Source: Paulownia fortunei | Taxonomy: Eukaryota; Streptophyta; Magnoliopsida; Lamiales; Paulowniaceae | Length of the DNA: 64,000 nucleotides | Assembly (NCBI GenBank): GCA_019321725.1 | Contig: CM033121.1 | Span: 868,001 to 932,000, forward strand | Direction of reading: 5' to 3' | Shown: positions 1-13,024 of the stretch, piece by piece | How positions within the stretch are numbered: the first letter of the stretch is position 1 | How the letters are laid out: every line of letters begins with the position of its first letter | Made by a program: the position numbers and the translations under genes | The notes under the pieces: model-generated | The model's input: only the letters and a program-made list of their open reading frames with translations | Database searches by the model: none | Told to the model about the DNA's origin: nothing

Positions 1-753
1 CTTTGTTCTCTATGCCATGAGTTGCTTCCACATTTTACATTTCCAGCCACCTCCGCCTCCTCCTTATTCCTCCGCCGTAGCCACCACGTGAACCACCAAT
101 CATATCCTTAACCAAAAGGGTCAAGAATGAATTGCAGAAAAAGGATGGAAGAATGAGGTAGCTAGAGAAGCTAGCAAGAAAGTTAAGAGAGTATAGAATG
201 GAAAGTAAATATAGGTATAAGAGGAAGAAACATTATGAGTCATATATAAAGGCAGGACTGCAAGCATTTGGGTTGAGCTTCACTCTTGTGCGAGTAGAAA
301 CAATTTATTACATATACTCTCTCTCTCTCTCCATCCACACACACACACACACATGCATAGATAAATATTAAAACTACTGCTATAGTTGGTGTTGAAATTG
401 TAGTTCAAGTGGGGTTAAGGGCATGTTTGTGGGGAATGCATAAATCCCCACTAGCTCGTATTCCAAGGGCCTTGGAGTTTTCATACTAGTAATATATATA
501 TTCCCATAGGCGAGAAGAAAAGTGGCACTTGATGGGGCTGGTTTGTCTGTGATTGTGAACGTGGCTAGCTTCACTTTTGTGCATATATTTGTGAGTTTCT
601 AATCCTATCGCTCTCGCCTCAAGACAAAAGTCTTCATCGACAACTTTTGAGTTTTATTACCTTATTATTGAGAATGGTCGTGTGTGTGTGTGGTTAATTT
701 TATTGTGTATGATGGCTTGTAGTCTCTTGATTTATATAAAGAAACGAGAAATT

Positions 754-845
754 GAAAGCCAAGACCATTAGGGATAAAATGGAAGACAATAATTGGAGAA
801 AGCCAAGACCATTAGGGATAAAATGGAAGACAATATTTGGAGAAA
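754..845. repeat. 44-bp tandem duplication
   Basis: Two near-identical copies of a unit beginning gaaagccaagaccatt start at 754 and 798, giving a period of 44. They differ at about one position. No coding frame is associated. It looks like a recent local slippage or unequal-exchange duplication. Confidence 0.85.
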
Positions 846-3607
846 TGCATGGTGTGGTTTTTAATGTTTGCTAAGCAAATTTTTTGTAAATTGGATATGG
901 ATTTTAACATTTTAGTCTTTTAACATGTTTTTCGATTTCGTTGCTTTTTATCTAGGTTTTATGCAATCTCATGGTCATGTATAAATAATTCATTCGTACA
1001 CATGATCACACTAATTGAATGAGGTTTTATCAATTCATATTTTGTACATGGGTAATCACATTTCTGTAAGGAAGTCTTATCTTATATATGCATTTGGATT
1101 AGGGTTTCATATCCAAAATTCCATAATCCAAGAATATAGCATTACAATTAGTTATACTTCTTCAAATTACTTCACCAGATGAATCTAAATACATAGTTCA
1201 TAAAAACTGTTATCTTTATATGATTTCTCTGATTCAATATGCTAATATTGTAGCTTGATTAACCACTTGGTACTCATCAACCTTTGTATATACCTAAAAG
1301 GATATGATGAATGGAAGCCCTAACGTGGGGCTGATCAAGTGACATCTAACAGATTAGTTGTCGAGGTAGTAAATTTCTTAGAAGTGAGAATTTATGATTG
1401 TCATCTTTATTTGTATATACTTTTTACAAGTTTAATTATATTTAAGTTGTCTCTATTGATAATTAGTAATAACAAAAATTTGTAATAAGATTATTTGTTG
1501 TCACTATATATATATATATGTGTCATTAGATATCAATAGTGATAAGTTAAACATTATACATATATTACTAGTTGTTAATTGATTAACAACTTAAATACTA
1601 GCTTGTGAGAACCATCATTGTGATAAAATAATAATTATTATCTCTTAATATATATCAGTAGTGATAATTTTCACATTATCAAATAAGTCAGGATTTATGT
1701 ATTTTTTTTTTTTTACGTACACCCAACTTGAGCCAAACGAAATTGAATTTCGAACCAAAAGTAAACCCCATGGATCCTTTGACAATATCTCCTCTAAAGC
1801 AAGCAACACTGCGTAGATAACCGGAGCAAACAACCCCATGCATGACTTCTCTTACTATAGATAACCGGAGATTAGCTTTAGTTGGGATAACTAGTTTAGT
1901 TACCTTCCATTTTTATTGTCTTGCATCTATACTTTAAGCTTCTCATTAATTTAAGCATAGAATGATTTTAATTGAAAGTCGCTCGACAAATTTAATGATT
2001 TTTTGATTGCAAATATGATCTTACTCAAACCTTAAATCTGGACAAGAATACGTAGAAGATCGAGATAGCCTTCTATCCCTCCGAACCGCATAAAACAACC
2101 CATCCAAATCAATTTTTTACTTAAATAAGTAGAATTGAATATATAGTTGAATTGATTATGAGAAAATATATTCTATTGCTATATATATATATATTTATAT
2201 TTATATTGAAACCCATTTGTCAAACAATAGATGTTTGGGAAGGGAAGCCCTTTCCTAGAGATGATATGGAGGGCTGAAAAGAAAGAAATTAATGAGACAC
2301 CAAAATGGGTTGTTAAATCACTTTATGGTGGGATTTGTCCATCACATTGAAAAAAGCAGATTTTGTAAAAGCTGAAATCCATCCACAAGTCAGCCATTAG
2401 ATTCTGATCATATTCCATTTTATTTATTTATTTCTTTTCACTATCTATTTTTGTTTTCCACTTAGAATGGGGGTGCTCATGATGACCAACAAAAAGTTGT
2501 GCATTATTTCAAATCACTTGAGCACAATTAAAAAGCATCCCTAAGTGCTTAAGTTGATTTGATTGAATGGAACATGCAATTCTTGTTTCTAATAAATCAT
2601 TTATCATTGATTAAAAAAAATAATTATTCATATTTCATATGCTATAATTGATATTGACATTTGAATTTTTTTTGTGTAAATGTTATAGTTTATGCAATAA
2701 AAATTAATAATAAAGTGACTGTGTGGAGATTTTTTTTACAATAACTCATTAAATTGATCCATGAGTTCTAAATGCATTCGTATTTACACACACACACACA
2801 CACACACACACGTGAACACTGTGATTTCTCTAATAACAAGACTTTATTCTCTAAGTTAATTTATATATATATATATATATATATTGTGTCAATGCCCTTT
2901 CTATCCCTGCACACACTATTATATCCCAACCTTAATCTTATCCTAGTCCTCCTTTTTTATTTTACAAATTAAATTACTTTATAAATTATAATAATCAATA
3001 TTGGCAATCATAATACCATAATCATGATTTATCCCTTATTGTTAGATTGGGACCTACTCTTGAATCCCCCCCCCCCCCCCCCCCCTCCCTTTTCTTTTTC
3101 TTTTTTCTTCTTTTGGGACGGAGGGGGTGGGGGATAGGTAGCTTATTAAATTATTTAGTAATTATGAATTTTATATTACTCAATTGGGTGTTATTAAAAT
3201 GTGTCTTAAGTTATCCCTCCATCGAGAAAATAAAGATAAAGTGGTTACTTTTGTGTTGTTAACAGTTAATTTAATTATTTTTCAAGTATAATAATAAATA
3301 AATTATATAATTTTTCAAAAGAATAGCTGAATAAGATTTTGACAAAATAAATATTAGGATATGAAAGTTTAGGAGTATCAAAATTGTTAGATAATTAATA
3401 CAATAAATTAATTAAAATATTAAATATTTTAACTTTGCACTATAGCAAAGTGAGCATTTGTTTAGAACCTAAGTATGATATTCGAGTTTCAACAACGTCG
3501 ATATTTGCCTAATATGACAATAGTTTATTTATCTGAGTCTTATGCTTTCAATTAGAGCAATTAATTTTATTTAGAGAGTCATTAATATCTTATTATGATG
3601 AGCTATA

Positions 3608-3826
3608 CTCCCTCTATTCTAAAGTTAAAAATTTTATTCGAATGAAAATTTAGATAAAAGTTGAAAAAGAAAAAAAATAGTGTAATTTTACACTAATACT
3701 CTTAAAAATAGCAATTGTAAATTAGTGATGTCAAATTACTATTATAAATGAGAAAATATTTTTAAAAATAAAATTTTAAAAATTAAGAAAATAAGAGTGT
3801 TTAATTTAAAACAGAGAAAAAAAAAG
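3608..3826. mobile_element. Stowaway-like MITE
   Basis: The element begins ctccctctattctaaag, which resembles the usual Stowaway (Tc1/mariner-type) terminal inverted repeat. It ends with a decayed reverse form (ttaaaacagagaaaa). TA dinucleotides flank both ends (3606-3607 and 3827-3828), as expected for a TA target-site duplication. The interior is AT-rich and non-coding, and its phrase about a site of 'gtgatgtcaaattact' is close to one in the element inside PIG-W intron 7. The boundaries were judged by eye. Confidence 0.6.
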
Positions 3827-5930
3827 TACATTTGCTCATTTATTTAAAAAAAATATATGATGTAAAAAATAAAATATTAACATTATCTTTCTTAGTTCAG
3901 CCATCACATTTTAATTTAAACATTAACATATGAAAAATAAAAATTTCCATTGGAAGAGAAAAATCAATGATTAGGTACTCGAAAGACCTAAGCTAGCTAG
4001 AGATGGAGAGGTTGGGAAAAATCCAAATAGGGAAAAAAGAAATCTTTGGAGTGTCCAATCAGTGTCGGCTCATCAGTGGACAGGTAGCGGCGCGTGAGCC
4101 TCGAGACGCCGCTTCAATTCCAATTCCCATTTTGAGCCGTTTGAAGCCCCCACTCACTCTCCGCATTAGCCGTCTCGATCTTTGAAAGCAACACCAACAG
4201 TTGAGAGTTGGTGAAAATGTTGCGGCTAATTTGCTTTTGGGGTTCATTTTTTGGGAAATTAATCATCTTTATAGGAGTGTGGTAATGTTGTCCCCAATTC
4301 CACTTTATTTGATTTCTTTTAGGTGTGTTTTGGATCAATTTCCCACGTATTTCAACTAATTAATTTTTAAAAAATTTCTATCTTTAGAGTTTCGCTTTTA
4401 GTGCACATCATGTTTTTTTATTTCATATTAGCATAAATGATTAGAGAAATTAAGAAATTCTTGTTGAAGTTTTGGTATGATACTTTTTTTAGTAAAAATA
4501 AATCAATCACACACCGATATTATAGAATTTATAAGAAAACTATCTTCACCTTAGACTTAAGAATTTGATCTCTTTATTTTATAATTAATTATAAAGCATG
4601 ATCGTATTGTTTATTGATGTATTGAATTTTGATCAATCAAAATTGGAATTGAATTGTGATCGACCAAATCTATATACTATAAAATATGAGAGCGTGTGAA
4701 GAAAACAAAAAATAAAATAAAGGAATGACTTGCAAGAACTAGGGCCAACTCTAGTCGTGAAAGTTGAGACTCGAAATTCTGCAATTGTAAGGCATTGAGG
4801 TTTAATAAATGCATCATACTTTGAAGCTAATTTGAGTACTATTCCTGTAACTCAAAAATGAGTTACTTAAAAGTTTAGATATCTTTTGTTTTCTTGGTTT
4901 CTTGTATTTTAAACTATTGTATTGATTATTTTACAAATATTCCTAAATTTATTTAACTTGAATATCTCATCCTAAGCTTGAACATCCCATTATTCCAAAA
5001 AAGATTGTTTAAATCATGCAAATAAATGGCAACAGCTAAGAATGCAGGCCTATGCATTGGATCCCCTAGGAGATTATGGGGTTCATAGGTGTACTATTTT
5101 CACTAAAGGTAATGTGAGTAGGTTTATGTTGGGTAGAAATTGAGGCCCATGTGGTACCACTTTTCTTTGAAAATTTTACATTTTTTTCACTTTATAACCA
5201 TGCCTTTCCCACTCACCCTTGGTAAAATCATATGGAAATCATTTCATGCACTTATATAGCAAGCAATTTCATCAAAAAAAATGATTGGGTAATCTACATA
5301 TTTTGGGCTCATGTGGGGTCCCTAGTATTCTTTTTCTTTGTCATTGAGCAATTGTCTTCTTCAATTTGGCTCATTTTGGTGGAGGATATATGCCATGATG
5401 GGATATGTGGGTGTCCCACAAATGCAATACAAGGATACTTTTTTTGTGATGTGCATTTCAAGAATTGATGGTGATGATTGATGAATGATATGTGTGCCTT
5501 AAATTCCTTTTACAATTTTAGAGTTAGGGCTTTTACTTTCAAATTTAATCATAGGTTACTCTTCCTTGTCTCAAATGAAAAAAATAAGGGTGTCTTTTTG
5601 TGCTAGCATTTGGTGGCATAATTTGTGTTAATGGCAATGGCCAATAAGATAAGATAATGGACAATGAATATTGAATACGTCACAAGATACTTTATTTGAA
5701 GAATTTTAGATATCAAAGCATTCTAAATGAGTCTAGGTCACGAGTTTAATTTGTGGATTTGTAGGTTTATGTTTGAATTTAAATTCATCAGATACTAAGT
5801 ATCGCTGTGATCGTTTCTCATACCTAGCATGCATTGGCTGATGATGGAATAATTTACTGTTCTTCACGGGTGATTATCATTGTTGAAGAAAGATATTATG
5901 CTAAAGCTTGTATTTTGACCCTAATCCTTA

Positions 5931-6003
5931 ACTTGATCACACTTTGGGCCAGACTCTACCCACTTAATCACGCTTTGGGCCAAACTCTACCCACTTGATC
6001 AGT
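5931..6003. repeat. 31-bp tandem repeat, about 2.3 copies
   Basis: Units starting acttgatcac / acttaatcac / acttgatcag begin at 5931, 5962 and 5993. Each full unit carries the phrase tttgggcc followed by a variant of agactctaccc. Non-coding. Confidence 0.8.
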
Positions 6004-6616
6004 GGGCTTGAGGCCTTTGTTCATTTAAGATGTTTAATATGGGCCTGGCGTTCAAAAGCCTAGTATCCCGGCGTTTGGATATGGATCAGTTTAGATGCAA
6101 ACTTTTCTTCCGATTCTTCGCCCAATAGAAAATAAAACAAAGACTTCAAAGCCTTTGACGAAATCATTCCCCACGCATGAAAACTATAATTGAGAAAGAC
6201 GAACTCTCAGTCTGATCAGAAGTTGCTTAGCCAGCATGCAAAATTACATCATTGCAGAGTGAGTTTTCTACTTATACCAACCATACAAATTATAAGTAAG
6301 GCAATGCATTATTATGTATAATGGCATTTTTAACGTAAAGCAAGTCGAAAAATCATGAAAGCATACATTATCATTTCACCCAAAGACTTCCTAAGTTCCA
6401 TGTAACGAAGCCTCATCCATCATACACACCTTTATCATGTTATGACTTTTATACTTATTTACTTACAGGATCAAGTTCTACTTACTTACAGATGCCAACT
6501 TCTGACACTTTTTCCAAGTTTGATGTCACTCTCGAGTACTACAAGCAGCTCTTCATGCACATTCAGTTCCAGTTTCCATCAAATAATGAGACCATAAGAT
6601 AGACTACGCTAAGATG

Positions 6617-8046
6617 TTACCGATAATTCAGTGGCTCGAGAGACTTGGAATTCATTGCCCTTGTGAGTTGTTCCTGGTCAGTCAAAGTATGGCGAAAGTG
6701 GCAGCGGTGGCCATAAGGGCAAGGAACACCATTTAGGACCATGCGGCAGACCTCAGTCTTGTAACGAGGGTGGCGGAGAACAGGACGGAGCTCTTCAATG
6801 CCATGAGCAAATTGGCAGTTATCTCCATAGGGGCAAGTTCCAGTCTGTTGCCATTTGTTGCACAGCTCAGTCTTGAACATGCCCTGATTGTACACCTCAA
6901 GTTCAAGTGGTTGCTCCTTCTTCCCTCCTTTCACATATACCCTTTGCTGCATTAACAACAACAAATAAATAAGCCCACATACAAATTGAAGCCAGCTTTT
7001 AATCTACTGTTAGCCTGTCACATGTATTTTCCTGCATCATAATTTAATAACAAAGCTTGCCAGCATGGGCTACTGAGAAGACATTCTGGTCTTACAAGCA
7101 TATAGAATGAAGTTACTTGAGAAAAAGCAAGGGGACAAGGAGAAAAGTTTGCGAACTACGACAACTACCATAAATGCATGCTAAACATGTTATAGTGAGA
7201 AATGATAGAAAGCTTATCATAAAGATTTCCTTCTGACACAAAAACTTCAACATAACTACCTGTTTTATTGCTGCAACTCAATCAAACAGTAAACCCATAT
7301 AATCCAACATCTAATGGTAGGATAGCACTCAAGAAATGGATAAACACGTGGAAATATGAAGCAAAATGTACCGTCCCATTATCAATTTTGTTATGGTTTG
7401 ATGCTTTAACACAATCGCCTCCTTTTCCGCTGCTCCCGCCAGCCCGAACTGCCTTCAGATACCCACTAGAACGAACCGAAATACTCTTGGGCAAATGAAC
7501 CCGCTCCACTCCTCCCCGTCCACCCCGACCCGAATCCATCACACTAGTCGGGCTCTGCGCCACCGCCTCATTCCCACTAGAGGCCTCCTCTTCCGCACCG
7601 ATACCCATCTTTCGCAATCCATCCACCACAGAATCCAAACCCGGACCAAGATCCTGACCATGAAACGGCGTCGCGTTGAGCAACAAATTCATGCCATTGT
7701 TCAAGTCAAGGTTGGCCATTTTGAGGTTGACGTTCTCCTGGCGGAGGGCCTGCGCCTGCTTCGCCACCTCACGGAGGTGGGAGAGCACCCTCTGGTGACG
7801 GTCCATCAAGTCCTGATGCAGCTGCTGCTGCTGGATTTGAGGCAAGCACGACGTTAGCACATCGTCACTTTCCCTGGAAGGGGAAATAGAGGAGACGTCG
7901 TTAAAGTAATCGAGGAGAGGCGAATGCTTTGGCGGGAAAATTGAAGGGTAAAGTGACGTGGCGAAATCGTAGTTGCCTGTGAAAGGCCGCGAAGCTGCAG
8001 AGACAGTGGGCTTTTCATGGCCTGAGATTGAGATTTCTCTCTGCAT
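6617..8046 (-). CDS. Tandem CCCH zinc-finger protein (AtC3H14/15-like)
   Basis: Two coding exons: 8046-7372 and 6946-6617 (donor at 7371, acceptor before 6946, phase 0), giving 334 residues. The C-terminal half holds two TTP-type fingers, each C-x8-C-x5-C-x3-H: Cys254, Cys263, Cys269, His273 and Cys292, Cys301, Cys307, His311, separated by 18 residues. Each finger is preceded by the family's lead-in, [10 protein letters not shown] and HPRYKTEV. The N-terminal part has a leucine/glutamine-rich coiled-coil-like stretch and the conserved phrase [14 protein letters not shown] near the exon end. Family knowledge: plant tandem CCCH proteins of the C3H14/C3H15 (CDM1) group bind AU-rich mRNA elements and affect cell-wall formation and anther development. 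The start at 8046 follows a 5'UTR intron; the frame is closed upstream in the first exon. Length is close to the Arabidopsis proteins (about 310). Confidence 0.92.
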
Positions 8047-8575
8047 CGCTTTTATCCTCTGTACATATATTTGCTGCACAATTTAAAAAAAAAAAGAAAG
8101 AAAGAACAGAAAATATGAGAATTACATCAATTTCTTTCTAAATTGAGATAATAAATCAACAATTATCTCACATATTTTCTTTAAGAGAACTACTACATTA
8201 GAGATTTTTTTCTTCTGATGTTCAAATTGTTTCTTGGTATATTGAAGGAAAAGCTTCAACTCAATATCATTTTGATGAATATGTACAGAAACAAGCATTA
8301 GAATGCTTCATATTTCTTAATTAATTGAATAAGAACTAATCAAGAGGATTCTCTCATATTTTCGTCATTAATCAGGCCTGTAAAAACAGTGCGAATTTAA
8401 GAAAGAAATCGCGTAAATGGATTGAATGAGCAGTAATTTAGGTTACTTACCTGATTAACAACAAAAGTTTATACGTAAGCTTTGATCTTGAAAATACCTT
8501 CTGCTCTGAATTTCTAGAGAGAGAGAGAGAGAGATTATTATTTTAGAGAGAGAAACAAAATATTGAGAAGTGACG
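8047..8575 (-). other. 5'UTR and 5'UTR intron of the CCCH gene
   Basis: A good donor (CAG/GTAAGT) lies at 8451/8450 and an acceptor ends at 8074, so an intron of about 377 bp splits the leader. The leader exon contains a (GA)n tract at about 8518-8534, read as CT repeats on the coding strand. A four-codon upstream ORF (8066-8052) ends five bases before the main ATG. The transcription start is inferred only from the TATA position. Confidence 0.7.
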
Positions 8576-8593
8576 AGGAAGAAGAAGAGAGGT

Positions 8594-8606
8594 GTATTTA
8601 TATATG
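8594..8606 (-). promoter_or_regulatory. TATA box of the CCCH gene
   Basis: On the minus strand the sequence reads CATATATAAATACACC, a strong TATA element about 140 bases upstream of the leader donor site. Transcription would start near 8565-8575, just ahead of CT-rich leader sequence. Confidence 0.6.
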
Positions 8607-8609
8607 CAG

Positions 8610-11600
8610 TTTGCTGCTTCCTCGAAGCAGGCAGGGGCAATTTGGGAACGTGAATTTCATGGCCATTGATTCAGCTCAGTTGTTGGACGATGGAAATTGG
8701 ACTCAACGTGCCCTTGCATGGTGATAGCTTTTCGTATTGCTTTGGAGGGTATTTTCGCCATTTTAAATCGGGCTGTTAAAAATTATTTGAGCGGGAAAAT
8801 TATAAACAAGGAAGATTACAATATAAGTACGTGTACGTTTTAAGTTTTTCCCAAAGTAATTAATTTAATGTTATGTTTATATAATCCAGAATATTTACTA
8901 GTAACATTTTTTAAACAACTTTTAATAAATCTATAAAGTTATACAAAGACATGGTAAAATAAAAAGATTAAGTAGGAGTATTATAAAGATTTTACGGGCA
9001 ATGTATTATACAATTATAGAGCGAGAAAATTAGTTAAAAAATTAAAAAAATCATATTGTGGGTACATGTGACTTAGGATTGAAAAATAAGTGTAAATTGC
9101 TATATTTCATTTAGAATACAAGGAATTATTAGTTTATTTTGGGAATATAGGTAATTCTCGTTTCCATTTTTGAAAACATATGGTATATAAAAGGCAATTT
9201 ACCCACCAACAGATACGGAGCAAGGGGGTGGAGGGGCAACAGCCACCTCCCCCATAATTCTATAAATTTTTAAAATTAGTATAAATTTTTTATATAAAAT
9301 CACTAAATTTTAAAAGTTTTGTTATTTTTAAAAAATTAAAAATACTTCTTTATATACTATTTTTTTAAGAAAAATAAATTTCATCCCTGTACTTGTTCGT
9401 CCTTGGCCGCCGATCATAATGAGCTTATGATTTTTATGCCAGTTTCATTTTTGTAATTATTTTTCTCGTGTACTTTATATTGAAAGTTGAAGAATATGTT
9501 GAGACTTGAACCAATAGAATATCATAAGTTGAGGCTTGAGATGATTAAACAAATTAAGTATGATTATCAAAGACAACTAAAAAGTTGAGGTAACTATCAG
9601 ATTTCCAATCAAGTTGATTAGTCTATTAAAATTTCCTTTGTTCATCTGTCTATTTGACTTGTTAGATGCTATATTGATTCATATGGTCATCTTTCAAGCT
9701 ACTACAAAAATCGCAATAATTTCCATTTTTCCACTTTTCTAGAGTTGCATTCTTGCTTTATTTTTTTATTTTATTTTATTATTATTATTATTTTTTATAA
9801 CACAAGTATCCCAACTTGCGTTAAAATATATTTTGGATTTTCAAAACCCTTATCCCTAAAATTTTAGAGAGGTAAATTGTGGGATATGCCTCAATTGGAT
9901 CACAGATTCTTCATAAACTGTATATTTTTGTATACAAAGAGTCACTTTTAAAGTGATTGATCGTAGTTCCCAACTTGATTTTTATTTTTTGAAAAGCTTT
10001 TAGCTGGTTGTCCCATAACATTTCTGTTGTTGATTTATGGGCCCTCCATACGTCCCATAAACTGATTATTGGGGTTTTTCTGAAACCCCTAAAACGACTC
10101 TCTATCTTGATAATTCTTAGAATTTTCTTGAAAAGAAAAATCAACAAAAAAAAAAAAATAAAAAAATCATGTGGGCTGTTCATTTTTGTATAGTTTGTTA
10201 GAGGAACAAATTCCAGTTTCCAATCAATCCTTTTCATCTATCTTACTCCATAAATTGTAGTTAGTTGAAAGGAATAAGGTGGTGCCCAAATTAACACACA
10301 GCTTGCAGTTAGTAAAGAGCCATTTTGATTGCCTTTTTATTGCTTGTTTTGGAAGTTTTTATGTAGCAAGAAGCTGTTGGTGGGCTTGCAAATAAGTTTT
10401 CAGGTTTGTTTGAAAAGTAGATTAAAGACAGAAGCCATTTGAGCAGACAAAAAACCATGATTATCTTTGAGGGACTTTGCTTCTTTAACACAACTTTAAA
10501 CCAACTCTTTAGTATCTGAAATCTACAAATAATATGTTAGGTAAAAACAGGCAATGATCCCATTTGACCAATACTGGTCCTTCTTGTTATGTCATGGTTG
10601 TTAAGCTACTAGCCTGCTTCATATTACTTCTTACTGACCTTCTCATATAAGTTTCATCTTCTCCACCATTAGGGCGTCACATGTCATGTTTCACCTCGTA
10701 CTATGCCTGAAATATGGATACAAAAAAATCATTTTTGTATAGATATATCCAAACAAAGTTATAATCTGTTCTATGGATACCTACGGACACATAAAATGTA
10801 TTACCTCTTACTATGCCAGAAAAATAGACACAAAAAATCATCTGTCGTATACCTGTCAAAAAAAATCCAAACAAAGTTATTATTCGATCCGGTTAACAAA
10901 TAGCAATAATCAATCTCTACATACCTATTTTTGTCATTGTTCTTCCATTTCTTGCTTCATTTTATTCCATATATTAGAAGGTGTCATGAACATTTCAACA
11001 TAACTGGGAACACAGACAGACTTAGGTAATGCAGTTAAAGGGATAAAGATGAGTGGCCTAAACTTTTCATTGATAATGAAGGAATAACTTAACTTGTTAC
11101 TCAGGCTTTTTCCAGTGCTTCCCTGTTTCTTGAGCCAACCCTCCAGCAAATATGCCATCTTCATTAACATTGATGTGCAAACTCAAATTTCCAATACTTA
11201 GGCCATAAGTTCCAGGTCATTATTATAATTTTCATTATCGTAATGCAACAGATACAAGAACTATGTTTTCTGTAGATCAGACTGCACATATATATAAAAC
11301 ATACATGATAAATTCAAATGATTACTGATCTATTAATCTGCAAAGCTAACGAAATAAGCCAATAACCACTATTGTATTGTATCTGAAATCATGATTCAGA
11401 TTTTCCATAGACAGTCTCCACCCCATTGCCACCATTTTTGTCTGGACACAGTTTCTGGTTACTAGAATATCTCATTTTTTGGGTTCGGGTTTCATTGAAA
11501 AGTGTTGAACCAAACATCTACTTAAGAGGGAGGCATGACAGACAAATTCCTGTCATCTCCAGATAAATATGCACGAGCATTTGATCCGTAGAATTTGAAT

Positions 11601-12910
11601 TCAAGAATCCATACAAGAGTAGTCAGACAAGAATCCTTTGAAAGTCTTACAAAAGCCACCACTCCATATATGAAATTGTTTATCTCCAGTACATAAATTC
11701 CTTGCCTTGAATTCATAGTCTCTTCTGAATTAAGAATATTAAGAAAACATTTGTATGGGTTGCCTGAGATAAGTTCTTTCCATCTGTCTATTATATTGAT
11801 TTTATTCCTACTCTCCCTTAAATCGCAATTGTGTTTTAATTTTCCCAAACACCCTGAAATAAATCAGGCAATTACCGGTTAGCAATGGAATATTGAAATA
11901 TTTCAAAACAAGGAAGCAATTGATTAATTTCAGTAAGCCCTGCTGAGAAATTGCAATTTGGAAGGTTTCCATGGGATCATAATAAATTTATGGAAAGCAC
12001 AGATAGTAAAGTAGGATGAAAAAATGTTGAAACTTTGAAGGTTTCCATGGGATAGATAATGCAAATTTTGAAGAGTCTTTCAAATTTATCATCCTAAAAC
12101 AAATTTACATTTCAAATGAGACAGCTACAAGATCATCTTTAACATACAGTACATAGTAATGCAGAAGGCAGAATCAAAATTTGAGCAGCAGCATCTTCAT
12201 GAGGACTCTCAGACTACTTCTAATCAGCATTCTCTTGCATAGACTCAGGTTAAACTGCGACACAGGCTAATCTCCATGCGAACCTACTAGTTCAAGAGAC
12301 CTCAACAACTTCAATAAAAGGCCTGTCAATGGGTAGGGTACTACCCAGGCCCATACCCGTAGAATGCCCATTACATAGTGGCTTGTTTTACCCCACCCCA
12401 GCGGAGACCCATCTGATCTGTGGTTCAGGTATACGCACCCTTACCCATATTTTTGGGTCGGGTATCAACCGGAACCTTTTTTTTTAATTTATTTTTAAGT
12501 CTGTGTAGCAAGCATCCAAGACTGTTCAAGATTTTCCACAACGGTTTGCAACTATTAAATGGACATTCAAGTTCAGGCTAAAAAGGAGGCCTTATGACAG
12601 GAATTATGTGAATGAGATGCATTCAAGTAGCTGGAAAGGGAGGTAATCTTGAGTAGTGGATTTTCATCAACCACCTGGATCCTGAATTAATAAAATTATT
12701 CAGAAATGTTCTTCCTAACAGGAAATGGTTTAAATATTGCATTTGGTCGACATTAATTGAAATAATAAGATTCTGCTACATTTGAGAAAATCATGCACGT
12801 TTAATTTTGTTTTTATCTCCACAAAAATCACCAGATTTTATGCTTTCATAAAATGCATGGTGCTGAAGATTTATCAACATATAGAAAGATACTCATTAAT
12901 GTTGTTTTCC
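8610..12910. other. Intergenic spacer
   Basis: AT-rich sequence with no gene I can support. Minus-strand open frames at 10934-11170 (78 codons) and 11522-11848 (108 codons) match no family I recognise and lack clear splice or codon signals. The stretch at about 9210-9260, with paired purine- and pyrimidine-rich blocks, looks like a transposon scrap. A hAT-like terminus is listed separately. Confidence 0.5.
12318..12480. mobile_element. hAT-like transposon terminus (fragment)
   Basis: The block beginning aggcctgtcaatgggtaggg is rich in GGGTA/TACCC-type motifs (acccaggcccatacccg, ttgggtcgggtatcaacc). Such subterminal motif clusters are typical of plant hAT-family elements. I found no matching opposite end or target-site duplication, so this is a fragment call only. 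Confidence 0.35.
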
Positions 12911-12913
12911 ACT

Positions 12914-12945
12914 TTATAATATAGCAATCTTTCTTTCAGTTTGTG

Positions 12946-12975
<30 letters not shown>
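12914..12975 (+). promoter_or_regulatory. Candidate core promoter and CT-repeat leader of the response regulator
   Basis: A TATA-like stretch (ttataatata) at about 12914-12923 is followed by a (CT)n tract at 12945-12971, which is common in plant 5' leaders. The ATG follows about 55 bases later. Confidence 0.4.
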
Positions 12976-12976
<1 letters not shown>

Positions 12977-13024
12977 TGCTCAGTTTCTTCATCTATTGTA
13001 CTATGTTTTAGTGAGTTTCTTGAA

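Larger units (their letters stand above)
1..6616. other. Gene-poor AT-rich spacer with simple repeats
   Basis: I see no convincing protein-coding gene here. Short open frames exist but have no recognisable domain, biased composition or splice structure. The stretch holds (AC)n at 2786-2811, (TA)n at about 2862-2884, a C20 homopolymer at 3066-3085, a Stowaway-like MITE, and two short tandem duplications listed separately. A GC-richer island at about 4060-4190 could be the remains of a gene's 5' end, but no frame is supported. The first 110 bases read in reverse as a glycine-rich stretch and might be the edge of a gene lying outside the window. Part of 6000-6616 is probably the 3'UTR of the CCCH gene. 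Confidence 0.6.

Noticed and set aside
1..110. Glycine-rich minus-strand coding stretch at the left edge
   Set aside because: Only about 15 biased codons, with frame change needed; could be a gene edge but not supportable.
5232..5468. 78-codon frame with hydrophobic and cysteine residues
   Set aside because: No signal, no splice context, AT-driven composition; likely chance.
7495..7857. 120-codon plus-strand frame over the CCCH gene
   Set aside because: Antisense shadow of the first coding exon of the zinc-finger gene; no independent signals.
10934..11848. Possible minus-strand gene (frames at 10934-11170 and 11522-11848)
   Set aside because: Frames do not join through plausible splice sites and match no family I know.
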